Positions 20,198 through 31,058 of a stretch of 64,000 nucleotides of DNA are shown here, one piece after another. Within the stretch, counting starts at the first letter, position 1. Every line of letters starts with the position of its first letter. Both the position numbers and the translations under genes were made by a program. Source of the stretch: Lunularia cruciata (taxonomy: Eukaryota; Streptophyta; Marchantiopsida; Lunulariales; Lunulariaceae); assembly GCA_948567375.1 (NCBI GenBank), contig OX419757.1:23994001-24058000 (forward strand). Direction: 5' to 3'. Under the pieces are notes generated by a model. The model was not told the origin of the DNA. It worked only from the letters and a program-made list of their open reading frames with translations, and did not search any database.

Positions 20198-21529
20198 TTT
20201 TTGGTTCCGTTGCCAGGACCTTTCTAGAAGGCAAGATAATGTTCCGCGTTCAATTCTATATTAGGCAGAAGGAAGCTATGAGAGCTCACTTGGAGAGAAC
20301 ATTAGGAGAGGAGAGGGCTGAACTTATGTTAGAGAACCAAGATCCATTTGTATACCCTGTTTTTCATTATGATGTCTTTGAGATAATTTTGTACATCTTG
20401 TACACATGAGAGGAATTGGAAAGATTGTGTGAGGTGGATTGCAGATTTTGGGAATTAAGGTGATTTTGGGGAAAATCTCAAGTTTCAGATTTGGACTTGA
20501 AATTTCTACACATGAGAGCTTGGGTTATTTTTCAGTTAGCACACTTGAAATTATTATGAGAGCTACTATGCGCATTGGGCTAGAATTTTTGAAAGTTGAT
20601 AGGGTAAAGTGCTCCTGCAACTGCATGCTCTCTGGAAAATTGTACAAAGTCTGCTATTTCTTCAATTTTCACTGAATTGTCCTGAAAATTTCCAAGAAAA
20701 TTAAGTGCATTGTATCCTACCTGCTGCTTTAAAAATTAGAGAGAGATCAGTTTTTCTCAGGGCATTATGAGTTTTTAAAGTGAAAGGGGTGGTTTTCAGA
20801 CCAAATCTGAAATATGGGTGCTGAATAGAAAGGTGTCTAGGCCAAATGGCTCAATGAAAAGATCTGAAATTTTTTAGGGATGGACGCCCTAGAGTTGTGA
20901 TCAAGTGTGAAAAATTTCAGAGGACTGTGACATACTGGTTGGGAGATTTGAGTGACATTGTGAGGAAGGGTCAATTTTGCAAAGTGGAGATCTCATGCAT
21001 GAGGAGTTTGAGATCAACAAAAAGCATGTTTGAGTGTTTAGATTCATGTTGGGAACATGGAGGGTCATCAAGAGTGGAAATTGAGATTATGCAAGGTTCC
21101 TCAAGGGTTTGAGATGATTGTAGGGATGGATTTGAGGAAAAGAGAGTTTACAATAGAATTTGAAGAGAGTGTTTAGAGGATCCAAAAACCTACACCACTT
21201 GGAGGAAAGAGTGAGTCTAAGTGCTTTCTATGTGCAGAGAAGGGACATAAGGCAAGTTCATGTCCATTGACCTTTGAGAGCAAGAGATTGAGGGAAAGGA
21301 CAGGCTTACTTGACTTGGGTTTGCATGTTGGACCTTCTTCACCAAGATTAGGAGGGAGAAGATCTAAGACCAAGGAGTTGTGTGAGGTTTGTGGAGTGGA
21401 AGGACTTCCAAAAGGACATGAGTGTAGTGGAGTAAAAGCACTTTTGGAAACTTTGGTGAAGGATCTTGGAGAGAGTCTTAGTACAGCTACAAAAATACTA
21501 CCACCTTCATCAGCTAGTTCTCAAGATTA
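20198..21529 (+). pseudogene. B upstream ORF region with a zinc knuckle (degraded)
   Basis: Coding-like pieces shared with B' lie before Gag. The first, at 20210-20409, contains FRVQFYIRQKEAMRAHLERT and ends YILYT. A later one, at 20897-21529, contains a CX2CX4HX4C knuckle, CFLCAEKGHKASSC (about 21223-21266), then a second Cys/His cluster, CEVCGVEGLPKGHEC. The stretch 20410-20896 has no convincing frame. A stop at about 21175 splits the second piece. I do not recognise the protein; it may be an extra nucleic-acid-binding factor ahead of Gag. Confidence 0.6.
20202..20218 (+). other. B primer binding site
   Basis: TGGTTCCGTTGCCAGGA lies four bases after the LTR end. It resembles the tRNA-Asp-type PBS of family A with several differences. 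The B' copy has TGGCTCCATTGTCAGG at 48151-48166 on the minus strand. Confidence 0.7.
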
Positions 21530-21764
21530 GTGATGGAGATAATCTTTCAACTTATGGATAAACTATCCATGAGAGTTAGATTAATATGCACTCTAGGATT
21601 TGATGTTGCTATAGAAATCTTGGAGCAACCTGAACCTTTTGTATTCCCTAGAGTGGATTATTCTCAGATGGTTTTAGTCATGTATATACTCTATTAGTAA
21701 TAGAGTGAGAGAAAAAAAAAGAAAAAAAAATTTTGAGAGAAAAGAAAGATAGTGAGGGGTTAAG
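21530..21764 (+). other. Spacer between the B upstream ORF and gag
   Basis: About 235 bp is shared with B' (46605-46840). It ends in a strong A/G-rich run (21706-21755) directly before the gag start codon. I see no coding potential of its own. Confidence 0.6.
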
Positions 21765-23381
21765 ATGTGGAAACTTCCGGTTTTCTTTGGCAAGGATGGA
21801 GAAGATGTGGAGGCCTTTGTGAGAGACTTCAAGAGAGCTTGCATAGGAAACAATGAGAGGAGGAAGAATGAGTGGGCCTCATTATTACCAGATTTCTTTG
21901 AGGATGCAGCACTTACATGGTATGAGTTAGAATACCAAAAGAGAGAGAAGAGAGATGGGGAAGAGGAGTCTTGGGAGACTTTGACCTCAACACTCATTGA
22001 GAACTTTCTTCCTGATGAGAGTTATGAGAGATTGATGAGTGAGGTTACATTTCTCAAGCAAGGAGAAGGAGAGAAAGTGAGAGTCTATGTAGAAAGAGTG
22101 GAAAAGTTAGAGTCCAGATTTTGCATAGTGTTGAGGAAGGGTAGGGATGATATGGAGACTACAATGATTGGCATAGGGGCCATGCTCACCAAGAATTTTG
22201 TGGGAGGGTTGAGACCACAAATTAGAAGCAAGGTGAGATATGAGAAACCTTCTTCCAAGGTTGTAGCTATCAAGATCGCAATTCATATGGAGGAGAGTTT
22301 GGAAGGGGATGAGAGTGATTTGGTGGTGAAGGAGGTTGTGCATCCTCCTCAAGGCTACAAGTATGGTGGAACTTCTGATACTTTGGTGGCAAGGGTTGCA
22401 CCACAAGTAGTGGTTGCTCTAGTTCTTGCACCTCCACCAAAAGATCTACTTCAAACCATCACAGAACAACTTGTGGATCTCAAGATCAATGTGGTGCAAT
22501 TATGGGAGAAGAGAGAGGTGGATCAGAATGTAGGGAGAGTGCCTAGGAGTTATAGAAACTATCCATATAGAGGAGGCCAACCAGCCAACAATTTCAATGA
22601 TAGAAATTGTTTTGGTTGTGAAGGAAGAGGCCATATCCAAAGGAATTGCCCAAATTCCACCTACCATGGAGGAAGGGGTTATGAGGGAGCCAATAGAGGG
22701 AAAGAGGGAGGTAGTGAAACCCAAGTGGCTCCTAATCCCAACAAAGGTAAGGGGATAGCATCCATAGATGTGGTTGAGAGCAAGTATGAGAAGGGAGAGT
22801 GCTCAAACACCAAGGGTCTTAATTTGGAGCTTTTGGCACAAGAGAAGAAGAGAGCTCGTTTTGCAGAGGATGTTCACTCTTCTCAAGGATTTACTTCAAG
22901 TAAGGATACTCCTATATCTACTAGGAGCACTCGCACCTCAACACCATCAACAACAAAGACTCCAAGGAAGAATTTGGGGATGGAGGACTTCTTGATCTCA
23001 AAGCAACAATGGAACTACAATGTTTTGGAGGATGTTGGTAGTCATAAGGCTAACATCACAGTGGGCCAATTAATTGCTTTGAACCCTACCTTGAGAAAGG
23101 AACTTAGAGGTGGTTTGAGTTCTACAAGGAGCAAGAAGAAGAAGAAGGCAAAAGTTCCAATATCAATGGGGGTGGTGGATGCCAAGCTAGCACCATGGGA
23201 GGCTTGTGAATATGCCTCCAAGATTGATGTGATAGTGAATGGTCACAACATCAAGGATGCATTGGTTGATGGAAGATCAGCAGTGAATGCCATGTCAAAA
23301 AGGTTGATGAAGAAGTTGGGTATGATACCCTCAAGACCTTCAACATTTGTGGTGAGCATGGCAAACAAGCAACAAGTTTGA
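21765..23381 (+). CDS. B Gag, with start of protease
   Basis: The frame is 538 codons. The Gag domain starts MWKLPVFFGKDGEDVEAFVR and contains LPDFFEDAALTWYELEYQ, the conserved aromatic core of plant gypsy Gags. One CCHC knuckle, CFGCEGRGHIQRNC, lies at about 22605-22650. The C-terminal part already enters the protease (ALVDGRSAVNAMSKRLM, with DGR at the active site). The stop at 23379-23381 falls inside protease and is in frame with the next segment, so it is a nonsense mutation rather than a natural gag end. Confidence 0.85.
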   Translation: MWKLPVFFGKDGEDVEAFVRDFKRACIGNNERRKNEWASLLPDFFEDAALTWYELEYQKREKRDGEEESWETLTSTLIENFLPDESYERLMSEVTFLKQGEGEKVRVYVERVEKLESRFCIVLRKGRDDMETTMIGIGAMLTKNFVGGLRPQIRSKVRYEKPSSKVVAIKIAIHMEESLEGDESDLVVKEVVHPPQGYKYGGTSDTLVARVAPQVVVALVLAPPPKDLLQTITEQLVDLKINVVQLWEKREVDQNVGRVPRSYRNYPYRGGQPANNFNDRNCFGCEGRGHIQRNCPNSTYHGGRGYEGANRGKEGGSETQVAPNPNKGKGIASIDVVESKYEKGECSNTKGLNLELLAQEKKRARFAEDVHSSQGFTSSKDTPISTRSTRTSTPSTTKTPRKNLGMEDFLISKQQWNYNVLEDVGSHKANITVGQLIALNPTLRKELRGGLSSTRSKKKKKAKVPISMGVVDAKLAPWEACEYASKIDVIVNGHNIKDALVDGRSAVNAMSKRLMKKLGMIPSRPSTFVVSMANKQQV

Positions 23382-23738
23382 CCAGTAGGAGTGATGGATA
23401 AGGTGGTAGTTTCAGTTATGGGGGTTCAAAATCTCATGACTTTCCAAGTCTTGAAGGATTCAAGCTATGACTTACTTCTTGGGAGGCCATGGTTGAGAGT
23501 AGCACGCACAACTGATCGATGGCACAAAGGGTACTTGAGGATTGGGCCATCAAACCATAGAGTCACAGTTCCTGTGACTAACACCACCAACACTTCACAT
23601 TCAGATACACCATCTTCTGATTATTGGGAATCAGATTTTGAAGAAGGAGCTTCAGGTGTGGACACAAGCATGGAGGAAGAGACTTCCACAAAGGAGGATG
23701 AATCTGAATCTGATTCAGAAGTGTATCCCTTGTGAGCT
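23382..23738 (+). pseudogene. B protease C-terminal half
   Basis: In frame with Gag after the TGA at 23379, it contains SSYDLLLGRPWLRVA, the hydrophobic LLGR strand of retropepsins. An acidic Ser/Glu-rich linker follows, ending at the TGA at 23733-23735. Pol resumes in the same frame four bases later, so this stop is also probably a mutation. Confidence 0.75.
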
Positions 23739-24869
23739 ATGGATTTTGCACCTAAGCCAGAGGTTTTGAAGGACCCAGACAAATCACCATTGACACTTGA
23801 GGAGGTAGAGAGAAGGTTAGCTACCCTCAAGTATAGCCAAAATGTTACCAAGGAGGAGAAGGTGAGATTTGAGGAGATTTTCTGCAAGTTCATCCATGTG
23901 TTTGCTTTTAGTTACAAGGATTTGAAGGAAGTCACCTTGGAGGAGCACAAGATAGAGGTGGAGTCACATGCAAGACCAATACGCCAAAAGCAACATCGCA
24001 TTAGCCCACCAATATCTTTGGTTGTGAAGGAGGAGATTGATAAGCTCAAGGAGGCTGGATTTATCTTTGAGGTGGAGAATTTAGAATGGGTGTCTCCAAT
24101 TGTCATTGTGAAGAAAAAGAATGGCAAGCTTTGGGTATGTGTGGATTACAAGAAGCTCAATGCTGTTACCAAGAAGGACTACTACCCATTGCCATTCATT
24201 GATGAGATCTTGGAGGAGGTTGCAGGTCATGAGAGGTACAGTTTTGGAGATGGTTATAGTGGATATAACCAAATCAAGATTGCACCAAAGCATCAACAAC
24301 TCACCACATTCACCACACCTTGGGGAACTTACGCTTTCAAGGTCGTGCCTTTTGGGCTTTGCAATGCTCCAGCCACATTCCAACGGTTCATGAACAAGGT
24401 ATTTGAACCTTTCATTGGGAAATTTATGAGAGACTTCATTGATGACTTTTGTGTCTATGGGAGCAAGGAGGAGCACTTTGAGCACCTAATCAAAGTCTTG
24501 CAATGCTTGGATGAGTCAAATGTATCACTCAACCCAGAGAAGTGCATTTTTGGATGTGAAGAAGGTCTACTTTTGGGGCACATCATCTCCAAGGATGGAA
24601 TAGCAGTTGATCTTGAGAAGGTGAGGAAAATCTCAGACCTTCTATTCCCTTCAAGCTTGACAAAGTTACGCCAATTCTTGGGGATGGTTGGATACTATAG
24701 GAGGTTCATCTTCTCATTTTCCAACAATGCTTATGCATTGACCATCTACATGAAGAAGGGTGTAGATTACATGGTGATTTTGGAGGACAAGGAGGCTCTC
24801 AAAGCTTTTGAGGAGCTCAAGAAATCCCTTGTTGTAGCTCCAATTCTTGCTAACCTGATTGGAGTGTAA
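23739..24869 (+). pseudogene. B reverse transcriptase
   Basis: This is a full RT domain: SPIVIVKKKNGKLWVCVDYK, SFGDGYSGYNQIKIA, VPFGLCNAPATFQRFM, and the catalytic block DFIDDFCVYGSKEEHF with both Asp residues, then FLGMVGYYRRFI. The frame ends at 24869, where an indel breaks the path into RNase H. The RT itself is intact. Confidence 0.9.
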
Positions 24870-25300
24870 GCCTTTCATCCTCTACACTGATGCTTCTAAT
24901 GTAGCAATAGGATGCACTCTTAGTCAATTAGACCAGGATGGGCATGATCATCCAAAAGCTTATGCTAGTAGGCAGATGGTTTCAGCATAGAAGAACTACT
25001 CTGTCACGGAGAGAGAAGGGTTGGCAGTGATCTTTGGTCTCAAGAAGTTTAGACACTACTTGATTGGAGGGAAAGCCACCATTGTCACAGATCACAAGGC
25101 TTTGAAGTACATCTTCAACAAGCCTAATGTTGAAAGGAGACTAGCAAGGTGGATGATACTCTTGTCTGAGTATGACTACACCATTGAGGATAGGCCAGGA
25201 AAGAAACATGCAAATGCTGATTTGTTATCTAGAGCCTATGATCATGATGGAGATGAGCCAGTGGATGATTCCTTCCCGGATGAGGAGCTCATGACAATCT
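24870..25300 (+). pseudogene. B RNase H
   Basis: After the frameshift the domain reads KPFILYTDASNVAIGC (first Asp), SVTEREGLAVIFGLKKFRHY (Glu), then ATIVTDHKALKYIF (Asp) and the tether IEDRPGKKHANADLLSRAYD. One stop falls near 24989. The catalytic residues are kept. In B' the region before ALKYIF is deleted. Confidence 0.85.
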
Positions 25301-26560
25301 CAGTCACTCAAGAGGTTCCAATGAAGTACAAGGAGATTGTGGATTTTGTGACAAGAGGTAACTATCCAGAAGGGATGCATGCTAGGGAGAGGAAGGCCCT
25401 TGCAGCAAGATCTAGACCTTACACAATGGTGGAGGATATTCTTTTTCACCAAGGAGCAGATGGTCTACTTTGAAGAGCAATGGGTAAGGAAGAGTCTATC
25501 CTACTCACTCATAAAGGAGTTTCATGAAGGTTTAGTATGTGGAGGACACTTTGCAGGAAAGGTGATTGCTTTCAAGATTCTAGATGCAGGTTACCATTGG
25601 AGAGGGATTTTCAAGGATTGTCTTGATTATTGCAAAACTTGTCATGTTTGTCAAGCTTTTGCTAGAAAGTCTACATTCACTCCACCACTTAGATCAATTC
25701 CATTGCTTTTGAGAAGTGGAGAATTGATTTTGTAGGATCTCTCAATAGAACCCCAAGGAACAATTGGTACATTGAGGTAGTTACTGATTACCTTACCAAG
25801 TGGGTCGAGGCTAGACCATTGAGGGACAAGAATGAAGATGAAGTAGGTAGATTTCTTTATGAACGCATTATCACTAGGTTTGGATGCCCTTTGGAGTTGG
25901 TGTCTTATAGAGGAGGAGAGTTTACAGGAAGCATTACTACAGCCATGCTACAACATTTCTCTATCACACTTAGAGTAACTACATCCTATAAGCCAAATTC
26001 CAATGGCTTGGTAGAGAGGACCAATCAGACCTTGTGCATGATGTTGGCAAAAGATGCAGAAATGGAGGGGGCTAAACATCATTGGGAAAAGAGGATTCAT
26101 GCAGTTTTGTGGGAGTATAGGACAACCATGAAGACTTCCACCAGATATTCTCCATTTCAATTGGTGTACGGTATTGAGTCTACCTTACCTATTCACTTTG
26201 ATCTTCCTACCTTCCAAAGCATTCATAGGAGATTGAAGAAAGCACAAGGAGGTGATGCAGAGAAGTCAAGGAAGGATCAACTCATGGAGTAAGAGCAATT
26301 GCTATGGTTCGAGTGGAGCAAGCTCAAAGGAAACAAAAGGAGAGCTATGATAAGAGGCAAGGCAAGAAGAAGGTGGAGCCTTTCAAAGAAGGTGATTGGG
26401 TAATGTTGTTTGATTCTATTTGATTCAAGAGAGTGCAAAAGAAGTTTTTGCCTAAGTACTTTGGACCTTTCATAGTGGAGAAGGTGTGGGGCAATTACAC
26501 CTATGATCTCAAGGAGTTGGGAGGAAGACACTTTGATAGGATTAACCATGATAGTTGAAG
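25301..26560 (+). pseudogene. B integrase with mutated catalytic Asp and GPF module
   Basis: The HHCC zinc region reads EFHEGLVCGGHFAGK through YCKTCHVC (25510-25660). The core has the first Asp in RIDFVGSLNRTP and Glu in NGLVERTNQTLCMMLA. The second position reads LVSYRGGEF, Tyr where B' has Asp, so strand transfer should be lost. The C-terminus has PKYFGPFIVEKVWGNY, a GPY/F-type module, and no chromodomain. Frameshifts lie near 25473 and 25735 and a stop near 26290. Confidence 0.87.
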
Positions 26561-26610
26561 ATGTATCATAGAAGGTAGAGAGACCTTCACTTTGAGGACA
26601 AAGTGAAAAC

Positions 26611-26626
26611 TTAGTCTGGGGGTAAA
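26611..26626 (+). other. B polypurine tract
   Basis: TTAGTCTGGGGGTAAA directly precedes the 3' LTR start at 26627. The B' equivalent on the minus strand at 41901-41916 is also G-rich (GTGGGGGAATAAA). Confidence 0.75.
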
Positions 26627-27318
26627 TGTAACACCCATTTGTGCATGTGTGTAGTATTGTGATATTTAGCTTGGTATTACAAGTACTTAAGAGATATTAT
26701 TTATATAGAGATAAAGGATGGTTCTATATTAGTCATGGATAGCTAAAGTTAGTCATAGCTAAGATAGAAGGGACCTTACTTTAGAGGAAGTAGAAGAGAT
26801 GAGCACCACTATTTTGGATTTTAGTGTGTTGACTTGGTATTATTCCTAGGTGTTTAGCTTTGAGGAAAGAGTTGAGAACTCTTGGGCCCGCAAGCCTTTT
26901 TGTTTTGGATTCTTCTTTAGTCCAAGGATAGCCCATGTGAAGGAATCCTTGACTTAGTGGTTGGGTCAAGATAAGACCACCTGCTTAGGGGAATATGCCC
27001 ATGTGAATGGATATTCCTTTCTACTTTTTGACTTTACTTGACTTTTAGTCTAGTAACTTGAGTTACTATGGTAATTAGTAACTTTGGTACGTAACTATTT
27101 CACAAGTATATAAACAAGGGGTGAGGAGGTACTCATCATCCTTTCATTTGCAACTATCTCTCTCTCATTGAGTTCTCTAGTGAGCAATGTCTTGAGTCTT
27201 GGAGTGTTAGCCTTGGAGGAGTATGATGGAGTTGGGGTTCCTTGCCTTCTTAGTCCATGGTGCGCTACCATAATAGCCATTAGAGGTTCATCCTGAGTGA
27301 GAGACATGCCGGCTCACA
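26627..27318 (+). repeat. B 3' LTR, full length (692 bp)
   Basis: It starts TGTAACACCC and ends GGCTCACA. It keeps the segment missing from the 5' LTR, including the TATA box at 27107-27114. Both B' LTRs reach about 688 bp once their insertions are removed, which confirms this as the family length. Confidence 0.9.
27107..27114 (+). promoter_or_regulatory. TATA box of the B LTR
   Basis: TATATAAA within CACAAGTATATAAACAAGGGG. The same sequence occurs in both B' LTRs on the minus strand (41414-41421 and 48375-48382), so it is conserved across the family. Confidence 0.75.
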
Positions 27319-27444
27319 GTACCCCAAACACAAAATCTAACCGTCAAAAAGTAGTCTTTGAGAAGCTACTAGAATAACTCCAACTACTATCATTGGAACT
27401 CCAGTGTTCGAGCATCTAGATGCGGAACTACAAATGGCATGACA
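27319..27444 (-). repeat. C-family 5' repeat A1, outer part
   Basis: This resumes the C repeat after element B and ends TGGCATGACA at 27444 (element-sense start TGTCATGCCA). Beyond it is A'' pol. Together with 19535-19869 it matches A2 (10209-10656). Confidence 0.87.
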
Positions 27445-27949
27445 CATATCCTTACACATCTCATGATATTTGGCCGCATACCTTGAACTTTGCATTGCCA
27501 TCAAATAATACAATTCTTTGTCAAGAAACCAATTGTCAACTTCTAGATCCTGATCTTGAGTCTCCAACCTAAACAAGAAGTCTACATTTGAATGCAAGGC
27601 TTCCTTCCTTACTTGTATTGTGTATGTGAATTCTTGTAATAACAAGATCTATCTTGCAATTTGCCCAAATAAGTCCACCTTCTTTACCAAATATTGTAGT
27701 ACATAATGATCCACATGAAAGACAAACTTATATCCCAATAGTAGTGGCAAAATTTCTTATAGGCATACACCATTCTAAGGGCTTCTTTTTCAATAGTAGT
27801 GTAGTTCTTTTTTGCAACTAATAATTGTCAATTGGTGTAATAAATTGGATAGTCTTTCTTTTTCTCATCCTTTTGACTCAAGACTACTCCAATTTCCATG
27901 GACAAAGTGCACACATACACATGAAAAGAGACATCTTAATTTGGAGCCC
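27445..27949 (-). pseudogene. A'' RNase H to integrase fragment
   Basis: Diverged A-family pol. The recognisable part reads MLLQEFTYTIQVRKEALHSN with DFLFRLETQDQDLEVDNW, matching A2 at 6500-6675, and the sequence continues through RNase H to the equivalent of about 6975. It is cut on the left by the C 5' repeat and on the right by the LINE. Many stops are present. Confidence 0.8.
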
Positions 27950-27957
27950 TCATAATT
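27950..27957. repeat. LINE target-site duplication, left copy (TCATAATT)
   Basis: TCATAATT here is repeated at 37235-37242. Removing the LINE with one copy restores continuous A'' pol sequence matching about 6970-7000 of A2. Confidence 0.85.
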
Positions 27958-28059
27958 AGCAAGAAGGCAAATTAGCAAAAGTTAAGGAGGCTCAACAAGT
28001 AGGTTTTGTTGCATTCTTGAGAGATAATAGAAATTTTCAGCTACTACATAACAATTCCA

Positions 28060-28930
28060 AACCCTTAGAGTGCTATTTTGGAATGTTCATGTGCTCACAC
28101 ATACCAAGTACTCCAACGCTAAACCTTTGTGGGATGATGCTGATCTAATCAACCTTGTGGGGACATGGGAACATGAAGGAAACACCATTCAAGACATTGA
28201 AGGTTTCACTCCCGCTAGTTCAACTTGGAACAAGTGGAGGCAACATAGAGGAAGGGGCTTTGGAGGTATTGCTACTTACATCAGATTTAGCTTTGAGAAA
28301 TCAATCTCTTTGATAGGCCAAGACTCAAGTGGACAATACCAATGGTTGAAATTTGGATGAGTTGTTATATTATGCTTCCTTGCTGTTTGTTACTTTGCTC
28401 CATTGACATCACCAATCTATTCAAGTGGAGCTCTCAACACCATGCAACCTTTCCACTCCTTGACAAAGGATGTGTTGGAGTTTCAAAGTAAAGGTACAAT
28501 ACTTGTTCTTGGTGATTTCAATGCTAGGATTCAAGCCTCTCAAATCCCTAAGTTGATTGACTTTGAGAATGATCCTATTTATAACTTAATAGATGATTCT
28601 AGTACTTGGTCTGCTCTTCCTTAGATTCCATTAGCAACTCCATGAGTCAGCAATTTTTGAGCTTTGGTACCAGTTGTAACTTGAAATCTTGAATGGTCTT
28701 TTTCAATTTATTGAAACTTGCAAGAGCACATACTTTGCTTTTGGTGGATCAAGTACCATAAACTATATGCTCACCTCACCCAATAATATACATCTTGTCT
28801 CAAATTTTGCTGATTTAGATACTCAACCTGAATCTGACCATGCACCTCTATCCTATGTCACCTTCTTCCTTGCTCCACTAGGACCACATTACCTATTGAC
28901 CATGCCTTTAGAGGGAAACTTTGTCTAAAT
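28060..28930 (+). pseudogene. LINE endonuclease domain
   Basis: It begins VLFWNVHVLTHTKYSN, the N-terminal strand of LINE exonuclease-endonuclease-phosphatase folds. It continues with the catalytic-type motif TILVLGDFNARIQ (about 28493-28530) and LDTQPESDHAPLSYV near the C-terminus (about 28820-28860). Several stops and frame changes break it. The enzyme would nick target DNA to prime reverse transcription. Confidence 0.82.
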
Positions 28931-29149
28931 TTTCACAAGAGAGATCCGTACCAACAAGCTATCCAAGAGAAATTGACTTCTTATAGAGTGGAATTTTGAT
29001 TCTCAACAACATAGTGATCAATTGGTTGCACTTCTTCAATCAACATCTACTATTTTATTTCCAAGAGGTTCTCATAGGAAGAGACTTGGTCTCCCTTGCA
29101 ATAGGTGGTATAATGTAGACTATAAAATGGCAAGGATCAAAGCTATGGA

Positions 29150-30458
29150 TAGGTCACTTGATACAAATTGCACAAAATCAGGCTTTTGCCTCTTATAGAA
29201 AGTTGGTGAAGTGTAAAAAGCATGCATTTTTGAGACTCAAGGGGGTTGAGTTGAGCACTAAGATGAGAAGAAATCCCAAGGCTTTTTGGAAGAAAGTAAC
29301 CATCAGATCTCCATCTCCATCGCTAGACCTGAACAAGGTTTATGACTACGTGAAGGATCTATACTTTTTCCTTGATGCTCCAAGCATGGCACCTAACCTT
29401 GGATCTCCTCTGACCATCTCTCAAGCTGATGTCAAGTACCAACTTGAGAAGTTGGCCAATGGTAAGGCTGAAGACCTTGATGGACTATGTGTTGAAATTT
29501 TGAAGTGCGGTGGTAGCCATCTACTTCTAGTGCTCACTTCTCTCTTGAATGAGGCAATAAGGTGTGGCTTTCCTAATAGCTAGTGCTTGAAGAAGGTAGT
29601 TCCTATAAACAAGTCTGGCCAGAGAGATGTTGTCACCAATTACCATACCATACTAGTTGATAGTATCTTTGCCAAGTTGTATGGTCAAATTTTGGAGTCT
29701 AGGTTGAGTACTTGGGCTGAAAAATACAAAATTTGAGCTTATTGCCAAGCTGGTTTCAGATTGGGCTTTAGTACCTTGGACCACCTGTTGGTACTCCATG
29801 TTTTATAGTGGAAATCTAAGGGTTCTGGGAGAGCTCTCTATATTACATTTATTGATTTCAAGAAGGCCTTTAATAAGGTACTTAGGAAATCACTAAGTGA
29901 GAGACTCACAAAAGTTGGTGTTTTAGCGGGTTTGATTGGTGCTATCTCTAGACTCTATGAGAAAGTGGTTGTGAAACTTTCATCTTTGAGCTCTCAAGAT
30001 GTCCTTAGCACAATGGGTGTGATTCAAGGCTCCTCTCTATCCCCAACTTTGTTTGGAATTTTCATCAATGATCTAGAGAGGGTACTTATGGAAGCTGAAG
30101 CTACAGGTGTACAGGTTGGCTATTTGTTGATACATGCACTCCTTATGCAAATGATGTAGTGCTCCTCTCTACCAATGCATAGAGTTTACAAAAGTTGTTG
30201 GATTCTCTTCTCTTGTTTTGCAATGAAACAAAGATGGAGGTGAACAAGTCCAAGGTGATTGTGGTGGGTTCTAAAGGTGTCACACCTTTCTTTTTTTATG
30301 GACAGCATTTGGAGCAATTTTCTTCTTATAAGTACTTAGGCCTTGAGTTTTCTCATGACTATAGTTGGTCTACTTGTGTGAAGATGAGAATCAATATAGG
30401 GTTTAGAGCTTTGTATTCACTCATGAATTGCTCTAGACTTGCTCATCTTACCACATGA
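29150..30458 (+). pseudogene. LINE reverse transcriptase
   Basis: The RT blocks include LANGKAEDLDGLCVEILK, YHTILVDSIFAKLYGQILES, YITFIDFKKAFNKV (first Asp) and GVIQGSSLSPTLFGIFINDL. The catalytic box reads YANDVVLLS (about 30135-30160), Asn replacing the first Asp of YADD. Stops at 29581, 29738 and 30158 and frame changes make it non-functional. Confidence 0.85.
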
Positions 30459-31058
30459 GAGTTGGAGAAGGTGCTATTCAGATCTCTTGTGCAATCAGTG
30501 GTTATCTATGGTGCTCAGATTTGGGGTCTAGGTACTAAGAAGACATGGTGGCAAAAGGTGGAGAAAGTTCAGAAATTGTTTTTATGTGATGAACTTGGAG
30601 TGAGGACTCAAACCTTTTATGTATTATTGCTTGCTAAAACAGGCTTTTTACCTCTTGAGGCTGAAGCTTTGTTCTTAGCTCTCACATATGCCACTAAGGT
30701 GAGGTCCATGGAGCATGAGAGACTTCCCTACCAAGCTTTTTGTGCCACTCTATCTATTAGATGGTATATAGACCTGATTGCATGGGCCACAAGGTGGAAT
30801 GTTTTTGAGCGACATTGGAGATTGGAGCCTACTACACTTCAAGAGGTGATCAAGGAGCAGTTCTTACTTCACTTATGGTAGCAACTTGGTACCAAGATGG
30901 TGTTCTATGAGCAGTTTGTAAATCCTATGTTGGTGTATTGTGAGCAAGATGATCTCTTGGTTAGGATTTCTACTTCACTTAGACATGTTATTTCTCAATA
31001 TAGAACTAGTTCTCATAGACTAGAAGTAGAACAAGAATGTTGGCAGCAAATAGAGCAC
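30459..31058 (+). pseudogene. LINE ORF C-terminal region, part 1
   Basis: Continuation of the LINE polyprotein after RT: YGAQIWGLGTKKTWWQKVEK and LFLALTYATKVRSME, typical of the post-RT thumb and linker of plant LINEs. It is interrupted at 31058 by the solo LTR at 31059 and resumes after 36751. Confidence 0.75.

Larger units (their letters stand above)
19870..27318 (+). mobile_element. B-family Ty3/gypsy element inserted in the C 5' repeat
   Basis: Complete in outline: 5' LTR (19870-20197), PBS, an upstream zinc-knuckle ORF, Gag, PR, RT, RNase H, IN, polypurine tract and 3' LTR (26627-27318). The 5' LTR lacks about 365 bp including the TATA box. Stops at 23379 and 23733 and a frameshift near 24870 break the polyprotein, and the integrase has lost a catalytic Asp. 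The host flanks read GTAATCCCAA on the left and GTACCCCAA on the right, longer than the usual 5-bp duplication. Confidence 0.9.
10102..27444 (-). mobile_element. C-family gypsy element with DNMT and PHD domains (interrupted by element B)
   Basis: In element sense: 5' repeat A1 (27444-19535, split by element B at 19870-27318), leader (19534-18217), Gag, PR, DNMT, RT, RNase H, integrase and PHD finger (18216-10933), then terminal repeats B1, A2 and B2 (10765-10102). Gag, PR and the DNMT N-terminal half share one frame. From the DNMT motif VIII onward RT, RH and IN share another, so one indel splits an originally continuous polyprotein. The flanks do not match: A pol on the right, A gag on the left. 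The copy is therefore probably a recombinant of two C insertions. Confidence 0.85.
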
